This document shows positions 10,029 through 21,300 of a DNA stretch of 64,000 bases, piece after piece. This DNA is from Cloeon dipterum (taxonomy: Eukaryota; Arthropoda; Insecta; Ephemeroptera; Baetidae). The position numbers and the translations under genes are program-made. Location of the stretch: positions 29,257,883 through 29,321,882 of the forward strand of contig NC_088789.1 of assembly GCF_949628265.1 (NCBI RefSeq). Direction: 5' to 3'. The notes below the pieces were generated by a model. The model saw nothing but the letters and a program-made list of their open reading frames with translations, was not told the origin of the DNA and did not search any database. Positions within the stretch are counted from its first letter, which is position 1. Every line of letters begins with the position of its first letter.

Positions 10029-13000
10029 ATGCAGGAAGCAGATCGATACTTTGCTTATTGTTATTTCCCAACTAGCAACAAATATTGCATTTTGCCGTCA
10101 AAGTTTCTGGAGCCTCGCCCGAAATTAAAGGAATCAAGTGCAGGGGTTGCTTGGGCAACCCTTGGAGACGAGTATTGGGGGGCTACATTCCGATCAGCAT
10201 GGCATGACAGGTTGGAAGTGTTCCCTAAAAAAGCGATTTTTCTGGACGGAAACTTAAAAAATGATGAGGATTTCGAAATCGTGTTGGCAAATGCCAAGTT
10301 CTACGATTGCTTTGTGCTGGCAACTGCTTCTTCCGTGGAACAACTGCAACTATTCATCGCGACCTGCGACATCAAAATTCCGAAATTGAAGAGAAAACTG
10401 CCAGAAAGCCCGGCGAATCTTGAGGTTGAAAAAGAGGTTAGTAGTTCAAAATGTATTTATGTGATTTTAGAAAAAAACTAATTTAAAAATATTATGAACT
10501 GAGCTTTTTAATAAAGCAAAAATCATATAAATTGTTTAGATTGGTGTGCGTGCAGCAGAAACGGATGTATTAAGTCCAAATATCGACACCAACGACGAAC
10601 AAAAAAATCCAAGCAGTGACCTGCAGCTTCCAGAAGAAAAAATGATAGGTATTCAAGATCAAAATCACGAGTCTGCCGAAATTAAGTTAACAGGTAATAC
10701 CGTCGTATGTGTCTCATGTATTATTAATAATTTTGCAGCTGAAAATTTGTATATTAAACTATTTACTTGCATTTTTATAAGGATAACCACACTTTGCAAT
10801 TTAAATAAAGGCCATAAATATATAAATTTTGTAAATTTACAGATTTAGAGATGATCAAATTGGAGGAAATTCTGAAGCAGGGTAAGGCAAAATTTTATAT
10901 AATATTATAATTGCAAGATAAAATTAATTTTTCCCTAAATCAATAGCGTAAATTTCCTTAATTCAAGGTATACGAATAAAATTCAAAGGTTTTAAATTTT
11001 AGGGGAATCTGAAGGTCGTCCGGAAGGAGAGGCAAAGCTGGGTTATTTCGAAGTGGAATTGGATGGGAAAATTACAAAACAAAACGCAACAAAGTAAATT
11101 TTTATTCATACATAACCGCGGTCCATGAACTTACTAACTGATCATTTCAAGTGTTTTTGTCCTTGTTGTGCACTACGACTTCAAAAACACCGAAAGATTT
11201 CGAAAATGTGACGCACCTGACGTGGAAAATCTGTGGACGACGTTTAGGCAGAACAGGAACTGCAACATGCGTGAGCTTTTGTCACCGAATAAAATGATTT
11301 TGCTCAAGCTCCTCTCCGACCAAGAAATGCTTCTGCGCTTTTTTCGCTCTACAGGTATTTGGATTTTACCAAATAATAAATTCATCCTTTTCATTACAAT
11401 TTTTAGATGTTCCGGACCTCTTTGTGCTCTTTGTTCTCTCTCATGGGAATGAAAATGGAACAATTTTCACAGACCACAAAGAATTGAATGAATTTGTGTC
11501 CTTCACAACGAACGAAGTGTTTACGTCCTTGAAAAAATTAACCGCATTCGAAAAATGCCTGAAGCTCATCAACTTCGGGGTAAATAATTCGCTTTTTTGA
11601 GTATTTTTTATCGCTATAACTCTTTAATGCTAGCCTTGCCGAGGAACTTTGACAGACGAAAGCGTTGTCAGTGACAAAAACCAATGCGACGACGACAATA
11701 ATGAAAATAGAAACGCTTGCCGGATCACTTTTCACCCTGCGATCCACAATGTGGTCATTTTATATTCGACTGTTGAAAGTATGAGCACAAAAGGTTGTGA
11801 ATTCTTTGGTTGTATTTTAGATTTTTCAGAGATCCTGGCAAACACTAGTAAAATGGGATCGTACTTCATCAGGAAATTCTGTGATTGCCTTAACTGGATC
11901 ACTGATGGAACGCCGCTGTTGACATTTCTCACCTTTGTCCAGCACTTTATTCACAACGGACCTAAAGGCCAGTCGCCAGAGTTAAAAATGTTTCCTCAGG
12001 ACAAAAAATTTGTACTCTGGGGGTGAGTCTTTACAAACTCCACGTGTTTTTGACAATTGGATCTGTGTGGTTTTTTGTCTCAGCTCCGATTTAATTTTTT
12101 TGTGATTTTTTTCAGAAGTTTTAAAATTTGTTTCTTATGCTGATCATATTTGAGATAGAAAAAAACCACCTTTAAAATATTTTAATATTATTTGTAGGCT
12201 AAGCAAAAATGATGCTAAAGTAGATGCATCAAGGATAATCACAACATTGCCAGGATTTTACTCTTGGAGGTCAGAAAAAGCTAAAAATATTAGAGGGCGG
12301 CGAGCGTTCGTCTTGTTTGAAGAGCAGAAGAAAGAAGTGCTAGATATGGAAAATGCTCTGCATCAGAATTTGGACTTCGAGACAAGCGAATGGAGACTGA
12401 GCGAAAGCAATTTGAACTTGTATTTCGAGAAAGGTTCGTGTCCGGTTGAAAGAAAAATACACCAGATTGTAAAGGTCGTCTTTACATTCACAGTGTCTAA
12501 ATTAGAACATGACGTCGGCTGCATTTTGACTTGCATTTTCGGACAAATATGCGAGAATGAAGGAAAGGAAGTCTGCGTTCTGGTGGACAAGAAGGAAAAA
12601 CCAATCACGGATATCTTGCACAGATTTGTCGGCCCGAAAAATAGAAAGTGGATCGGAAAACCCAAAATCTTCTTTCTCGTCAAGCAAAAAGCGCGGGAAA
12701 AGGGCACCGTAAGCAGACCACCGTGTTTTATTTCTTGTATTTGATTAAAATTCAATTTTCCCATTTTAAAAGGACTCGTTGCTCACTTATTCAGATGCTC
12801 ACATCTCTGCTTCTAACCACAGTGGCTGGCTCGTATTGATTTTGAATGATGAAGGTATGCAGATTCAATAGAAAATGTTGAACAATTTTACGAAAGTTTT
12901 AATTTATTTCCACAGATTCCCTGATGCAGCTGATAAAAATCTTGCAAGGCAAAGAGCTGAAACAAGAGGAGAGGAAAAGCAGTCTTCAAGAACTTCTAGT

Positions 13001-14207
13001 TCCTCTGCTTATTTCAAAGACAAAAGAGATAAAAATTCTGTTGAATTCGACTCTGCACTGCTGCCTCAACTTTCCTAACTGGCCGCGGACCTTCATTCAA
13101 CCCGAATTAAAAATTAAAAAGGATGGAAACTCGCCATTTCAAAAAATCGGCTTCGGTGAACTAATTGATAAAGTTAAATTTTCATCCAAAGAGAGCCAAA
13201 AGGACGACTCAAGTGGAGCAAATAATCGTGAGACAGAAGATTCTGCTTTGGCCTGGCTCTTGAGTTCCGTTGCCGGCGCGGGGAAAACCACTGTTCTCAA
13301 AGAAATCGCTTATCAGTTAGCCAAGTTTGATTTAGGGATCAAAGTCCTGCATGTTTCCCTTAAGAAACACTCAATATACATGTTGAATATGTCTGAGGTG
13401 GAAATAAATATTGTCCAATTCCTCGCGGAAACTACGTGGACTGACCCGGATGACATGAAAAACTGGGTTGAAAAGAGGAAAGTCGTCGTGTTCTTAGACG
13501 GTTTTAGTGAAATCCTTTCAGGTCAGAGAGACAAGGCGCTTAAAATTGCGAGGACTTTAAAAGAAATGAGAATTCCTTTCATTATCGGAGCACGGCCCAA
13601 TGAAACTGAAGGGATTCTGAAAAATTTGGAAAATGTAGCAATCGTTGAAATTCAGCCTTTGGACGAAGAAAAACAAAGAGAGCTTTTGCAATTGGTTGCT
13701 CGGAAAAATGAGGCTGTCATCGAAAAACTCGTAACCAATATTGAATTAAAGGACGTCATGGGAAATCCCCTGTATCTTTTATTGCTGGCCGAGTCCGATT
13801 GCGAAGGAGGCATTTTTGATATTTTTGACCATGTGGTGCGGAAGATTATGAAAATATGTATGGAGCGGGACAATGATGACAAGGAAGTGACCGATGAAAA
13901 AGTTGAAATTAATTTAGACCGCCTTCGGTTGATAGCTCATCACGCTCTGAAAGAATTGGATGTCGTTGGACAGGGAGTTTCTGATGAAACCCTGGAAAAT
14001 ATGTGTATACTTGGATTTACGACTGTTTCTGCTGGAAAAGTCAATTTTGTGTATGAGTCTGTTGCCAAATTCCTCACTGCGCAGCGATGCTTGAAAAATC
14101 TTGTTGAAGCATACTCTTCTGATGTCTTGATGTTTGTGGAATCGAGACTGCAATCAAAGCGATTGAGTCAAACATGTAAATTAAATAATAATGTGTTGGA
14201 TAGTTAG
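10029..14207 (+). CDS. Caspase-like/pseudocaspase/NACHT protein without ankyrin repeats (gene A), about 1076 aa
   Basis: Twelve exons join in phase: 10029-10436, 10540-10693, 10843-10881, 11003-11093, 11152-11354, 11407-11579, 11634-11778, 11830-12022, 12198-12433, 12494-12708, 12773-12854, 12916-14207. Order of domains: an unrecognised N-terminal domain (about 1-125); an acidic linker; a caspase-like domain (about 215-450) with the His motif VLSHGNENG (H311) and the Cys motif PCRGT (C358); a second caspase-fold region (about 490-650) with both catalytic positions lost (IFGQ; FFLVKQKARE); a NACHT ATPase with Walker A VAGAGKTT (K770) and a Walker B-type FLDGFSEI; then a winged-helix-like FVYESVAKFLTAQ. 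It stops shortly after this, with no ankyrin repeats. The exon plan and phases match gene B at 15400, its tandem paralog. Ser replaces the second Asp of the usual DGxDE. It is likely a cytoplasmic sensor or regulator; that role is inferred from architecture. Confidence 0.85.
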
Positions 14208-15399
14208 AAAAATTTTGTCATTAATTAAATGTAGCGTTAAGGGCTTTAATCAATATGCTATAACGATGCGCTGCAGAAATGTACCATAGATTCTGATTTA
14301 CTTTTTATTTGTATCGGTGCAGTTCCCGCAATAAAATATTTAGTAGCCCCCTGGATTGATAATGTGTTTTATTAATTCTGGCATATTATGTATATAATAT
14401 TTAAATATTGACCGTGGTCCAAATTATCAGAGTTTCGATGTTGAGGATGTTAAAATTTGAATAGCACGTGCAGTATTTATTTTAAAAATAATAAATATTG
14501 GAACATTAAATTTATAATATTATTAAAATGTAAGAAACCATATATATTAATAAAATCTAACAAATAAAAATTAAATAATTATATTAGTAAAATAGTTTTA
14601 TTAAATTTAACAACAAAAATTAAATAAATGTTTACTTACTAGATTTTTATTAGTTTAGTTTAAAATAGTTGTATATATTTTTAATTGTTTGCATTTAAAC
14701 CTGCGTAATATGCATTTTTTACCAATTTTGATGGGGTGAAAGGTGGAAAAGATTATTTTTCAATAAGACACGATTTAAAGGTAAAATACTGAAAAGATCG
14801 TTTTACTTTGTCAAACCTTTAAAATTAGCTATGGATGCCCAGATGAAGAAACGTGCGCGAGGCCACTTTGCAGTCTCGCGGCGCACGAGAATAATTGGAA
14901 CGTGCGCGGATAAAGGCTTAAGCGGTCAAGGCTCTTCTAAAGGTTAAAACGTTGCCTACTTTCCTTGTTAACTCACGAAAAAAGACACGATGAACAATTG
15001 GAAATTGATTTGCTATGTTTCGTCCTGTGAAGCGTAAGGCTTGCTAATTTTTAATTTATTATATGCATGAATTTAATCGTCTTTTGCGTAAATATTCCTA
15101 CAAAATGCACATTTTTTAATGTAAGCTCATTTTCTAAGTCTCTCCAACGATCAACGATCTGCATTCTTGCAAATTTCATTGCTGCATGAAAATGCGACGC
15201 AGGAATAAAATAATGTATAGCCAGACAGTTGGCGAGCCCCATAATAGTCGTGTTAAAAAGCATTGAGTCATATAAATTATTCAGTGAAAATTCCTAACAA
15301 ATCCTGAACTAAAAAATTACGATTTGAAATCTTTTTTACATTTGATTGCAGGTTCCATGCGCTCCTCGGAAGAGTGAAATACACTGCACATTATCAAAC
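14208..15399. other. Spacer between the two caspase-NACHT genes
   Basis: Very A/T-rich, with no exon apart from a probable 5' untranslated part of gene B: the acceptor TTTGATTGCAG ends at 15350, 49 bases before its start codon. No repeats or RNA genes were recognised. Confidence 0.5.
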
Positions 15400-18300
15400 A
15401 TGGAGGTGGATCGATATTTTGCATATTGTTTATTCACTTCTAGTGAAAAATACAGCATCCTGCCGTCAGACTGTTTGAATCCAAAGCCAAGATTAAAAGT
15501 TTCTACGCCAGGAATTGCGCTGATTTCCCTTGGGAATGAGTATTGGGGGGCAATATTCAAAGCGGCTTGGCATGAGTCATTGGAGGTGGACCCTGATGGC
15601 GATTTTCTCGATGGAAATGAAAAAAACGAAGAGGATTTCAAGCTCTTGTTGCCCGATGTCGAGTACTGCGATTGCGTCGTTCTGGCCACTGCTCCGTCCG
15701 TTGGACAACTTCAAAAAATTGTTGAAACCTGCGGAATCACCGATCCAGATTACAAGAACAAGCGAATAATGGCTTCATCCGTAGAAACAAAAAATACAAA
15801 CGAAAACCAGAATGAAGAGGTACGTCAAAACTAAAGCTGGGTTTTTAATTTAAAATTTAAAAATATATTTCTGTATGAGAATTGTGTTTCAGTAAATGTA
15901 AAATTAATGCATATAGTAATGAATAAAATGAATATGCTTCAGCTGGTTGATCAATCAGAAAGAGTCGGACCAAATCCACACCTCACAAAACAAATCAGTA
16001 TTGATGGAATAGGCAAAAGAAGCGAAGACAATCTAACGTCCCCTCAAGACCTGAAAGAGTACACTTTCCTGGAAGCGGGTAATTTATTAAATATTTTTCA
16101 ATCTTTAAAGATATATAGTGCGCTATTGCCTTGAAAAATTGTATTGTGTTTAATATTTTGACATAAAACACAGGACTTGCTAAGATAACGATGGAGGAAA
16201 TTTTAAAGCGAGGTAAGGAATGAACTCGAATATTAATTTTTTGGGTTTGGAATAAGTTTGCGCCCTTTGTAGGCGAGGATGAAGGCAATCCAGATGGACC
16301 AGCAATGCTTGGATTTTTTCAATCAAATTCAAACGGAATTATCACGAGACAAAACGCCGACAAGTAATTTATTAATGTTTCCCCAGCTAAATCTTATAAT
16401 CTAATTTTGAATATTTTATAAGCGTTTTCGTCCTTGTTGTACATTACGATTTCAAGAACAGCAAGAACAATTCAGATTTTCGAAATTGCGACGCTGCAGA
16501 CGTGCAGAATCTTAGGGAGACGTTCGAAAAAAACAGAAACTGCAATTTTCGTGATCTTTTGTCACCAAACAAAACGATTTTGCTGGAGCTCCTTTCCAAC
16601 AAAGAAATGCTCCTCAGATTTTTCAATTCAGCAGGTACCAATAAAAGAGCAAAAAATGTAATTTCAGTTAAAATGAACAAGCGTACTGATCCAGAGATCC
16701 CGGCGGTATTTGTTCTAATCGTCCTATCTCATGGAGACGAAAATGGGAAAATTTTCACCGACCAATGGAGTGAAGATTTAAACGATTTTGTTCACTTTAC
16801 AACTGATGAAGTTTTTAATTCCTTGAGCAGGCTCTCTGAATTCGACAAATGCCTCAAAATTATTAATTTAGGGGTAAGTCATGCCATTTTAGTTGCAAGA
16901 GGACGAAGAGAAAAATTAATTTGTGTATTTAAATCAGCCATGTCGTGGAACATCGCCTGATACCATAATTAAAAATACCAGTGCTACCAGCACGCACGAA
17001 AACAAAAATCCATGCAGAATTACTTTCGCTCCTGCAGCCCACAATATGGTTATTCTCTTTTCTACGGTTGAAAGTAAGCTTTTAATTATTTAGTTTTGAA
17101 GCCTCCGTGATTGAACTGGAAACATTTCAGCAACCTACGCCAACACGGATGCAAGCAGGGGATCTTGGTTTGTCCGCAACTTGTGTAATTGCCTCGATTG
17201 GACCGAGGAAAAGCCACTTTTGCCTTTTCTCACGACAGTCCAGTTCGCTATGCACCAAGAGTCGCTAACAGCGATGAACTTGCTAACAAAAGACCCTCTT
17301 GGACAGACGCTAGAGATTAGATTGTTTTCTCAAAACCAATGCTTCTTTATTTCGAGGTGAGTTTTATCTAGTTCAAAATATATTATTTAAGCGCAGATAT
17401 ATATATTTTAATGATAAGAATGAACTGCATTCTTAATTACTATAAAACCCTATATGTACGCATATATAATTACAATGATAGGGGTTTTAGCAGGTGCCTA
17501 AAAGAGGATTTGGAAAACAGCATCAAAATATCGGAGTCCGTGAACTACTCGTGGAAATCAGACCATGGGCAAAACATCAGAGGACGGTCAGCCTTTATCT
17601 TGTTCGAGCAGAAAAAAGAAGAAGTAGAGGAATTAAAAAATGCCCTGCAACACAATTTGGACTTTGACACCAACGATTGGAAACTGAGTCAAAGAAATTT
17701 GAACCTGTATTATCAAAAAGGTTATCAGCCAGTTCAAAGACTTTCAACTGGAACTTATATTGAGCTTTGCAATTTTCAGTTTCAAATTTAGAACATGATG
17801 TTGGCTGTATTTTGACCTGCATATTCGGCCAAATAAGAGAAAACAAAACGAAAGGGGTCATCGTGCTAGTGGACAAAAATGAAATACCAATCTCGGAAAT
17901 CCTGCACCAGTTCGTCGGTTCGAAAAATGACAGCAGCAGATGGGTCGGAAAGCCGAAAATCCTTTTTCTCGTTAACCAGGAAGCACTGGAATGCGACTCT
18001 GTAAGGCTTGTTGCTGGCAAAAGAATACATTTTACCTGAAATTTCTCCAACATATAGTTTGCTCTGACAAAGAGCGAGGCACACATCTCGGCTACAAATC
18101 ACAGTGGCTGGATCGTTCTGATTGTAAATGATAATGGTGCGGACTAAACAATATTTTAACAATAATTTACATTAATTTATATGTTTACAACAGATACGCT
18201 AAAGCAGCTCATTGGAGTGCTGAACGATAAGAAGTTAAAGGAGGGGAAGAAGAGCCTGCAAGACCTTTTGATGCCGTTGCTGATTTCTCAAGAAAAGAAG

Positions 18301-21300
18301 GAAAAAACTCTGCTAAACTCGACATTGCAGTATCTCGTAAGCTTTCCCAACTGGCCTCTGTCATTTATTAGTCCCGATTTGCTATTTAAAAAATTTCACA
18401 ACTTTCCTGCCAAAACAATTAGGTTTGACGAGCTGATGGGTGAAGCTGAAATTTCCTTTATAGATACAATCAGAACAGATTCAGACCAAAATGAATCTGG
18501 CACTGGGAACCATGTTTGGATCCTAAGTGCTGTTGCCGGTGCTGGGAAAACAACCGTTTTGAAAGAAATCGCCCATCGGCTTTCTAAGCATGAGCGTGGG
18601 GTAAAAACTCTCGTAATCCCTTTAAAAAAATACTCCATGCAAATTTACAACATATCCTCACTAAATTTCGATGAAATTGAATTCCTCTCGAAAACTGCTT
18701 GTTATTCTATAGCCGATATTAACGACTTGATTCAAACGAAACAAATCATCGTTTTCCTGGATGGTTTTGATGAAATCTGTCAGAATCATAGAGACAAGGC
18801 TATGAAATTGGTGAAAGGGTTGAAGGATAAAGGAGTTCCCTTTTGTGTTGGAACAAGGCCTCACGAGATAAATGCGATTATGAAAATTTTGAAAAATGAG
18901 GCATTTTTTGTCGAAATTGAGCTTCTCACCAAAGCTAAACAACTAGAGTTTTTGCAGTCTGTGTCAGGGAAAAATAAGGACGAGAGCATAGAGTTTTTAA
19001 ACAGTCACGAAGAGAAGGACATCCTTAAGAACCCTCTACATCTCTCCCTTCTGGTCGAGTACAATCGCAAAGGAAACTTGTACGAACTTTATGAAAGTGT
19101 AGTGCAACAAAAAGTGAAGATGTGTTTGGAGAGGAGCAATGATTTTAAACCAGTTGCTGAGGAGAAAATAATATTTGCATTGCACCTCCTTCGCTTGATA
19201 GCTTTCCGGTTTTCAAGTGGAAAAGACCTAGTTGGACCAGGAGTTAGACTTGAAGACCTCAAAAAAATGAACGATCTTGGAGTTGCAACTGTGTTGGATG
19301 GAAATGTGACTTTTGTACATCGCACCTTTGCTGAATTTCTAACCGCACAAAAATTCGTAAATGATCTCCACGTTCTTGAAAAAACTGATGTACCTTTGTT
19401 TGAAGAAGGCTTTGAGCAGTGCAGACAGTTCGTCGATTTATTCTACTCAACTGCAAAGGCAATGAAAAGCGATGAGAAAAACACTAAAACTCTATCAACT
19501 TTCACGAACTCCATCGACCCATATAATTTAATGAAGCATACATGCGAAGAAAACCTGAGGAAGATTTTCAAGATGGTAAAGCCTCAGGTTTCATTAAAAA
19601 ACAAACAGGGAATGAATGGTTTGCACCACGCCTTAAGGCACCTGGAGATGGTTAAATTGGTGCATGAAAGAGACAGCAGCTTGGCCACCGATGTGACAAA
19701 AGACAGTGACACCTGTTTGCACCTTGCGATTAATGACTGGCATTGCAGCGAGGATGTGGCTATTTGGCTTATGCAGCACACTGGTGTCGATGCAAACGCT
19801 GAAAACAAAAATAGTGAAACAGCATTTCTATTTGCCTGCATGAGAGAAAAATGGGAAGTCGCCCGCACCTTGCTCGAAAACTGTTTTGACAGACTAAAAA
19901 AACACGGAAATGATATGGCTGTTCTGATTTGTGTGATACAATCAAGACGATCGGACATTTTGCAAAAACTGCTCAACCTTGGCTTGGATATAAGCGTTAA
20001 GACTAAAAAAGAAGGAGCAACTGCTCTCCATTTGGCTGTAAGGGAAAATTATCCCGAATTGGTCCAAATGCTTCTGGAAAATGGCTCTCAGGTGAATTCT
20101 CAAACAACAAAAGGAGAGACTGCACTGCATGAAGCCGTGGAAGGAAATAGGTTTGATTTAGCGCAAATGTTACTTGATCATGGTGCCGACGTAAATTTGA
20201 CAAATGAATCCGGTAAGAGCGCTCTCCACGTTGCCGTAACCTCAAATTATCCTAAATTAGTGAAAAAACTGCTTGAATTTGGTTCAGACGTTAATATTCA
20301 AGATCTTACAGGAATGACAGCTCTACATCATGCAGTGCAAAAAAATAATTTAGAAATAGCGCAGCTATTAATTGAGAATGGTGCAAGCGTTGATCTGAAG
20401 GAGGATGAGAACGGACGGACTGCTTTACACACAGCTACATTTAAGCATCACAGTGAATTGGTGCAACTTTTGCTTGAACATGGCGCCGATGTGAAAATAC
20501 AAGACAAAAACGGTCATAGCGCACTGCACCTGGCTATGGGTGAAAATGATCCAGAATTAGTTCAAAATCTCCTCGACCATGGTGCAGAGGTTGATTTACT
20601 AACACAAGATAAAGCTTCAGTTTTGCACCTTGCAGCGCAGAACAATTTTTCCGAAATAGTGCAAAAACTGATAGACAACGGTTCTGACGTAAATTTGATT
20701 GGAAGAAATGGATTTTCTGCTCTACATTCGGCTGTGATGAACAATAGTGCAGCATCAGTGCAAATTCTGCTTGATAATAACGCTGATGTGAATGCAAAAG
20801 AGTTATGGGGGTATACCTCTCTACACTTTGCAGTTCTTTACAATTTCCCAGAATTGGTACGTAAGCTTCTCGCTGCCGGTGCTGATATCGATTCAAAGAA
20901 AGAAGACGGGTGGACTGCACTTCACATCGCAGTTTGTAAAAATAGACCAAAAATAGTACGAATATTACTGGACCACAATGCTGACATGACCTTAAAGGAC
21001 AATAAAGGGTGGTCCGCTCTGCATGAAGCAGTTATAAAGAATTATCCAGATGTTGTGCAAGAGTTTTTATGCCATGGGTTTAACGTTGGTTTAGAAGAAA
21101 ACGGATTTACTGCACTGCACAACGCTGTTCGAGTTAATAATCAACAGTTAGTGCGCATGCTGATTCATGACGGAGCAGATGTCAATAAAATATCAGAAAA
21201 TGGATTAGCTGCTCTGCACATTGCAGCGAAAAATAAAAATGCAGACATGATTCAAATTCTGCTTGATCATAACGCAGAAGTGAATTTACAAACGAATAAA

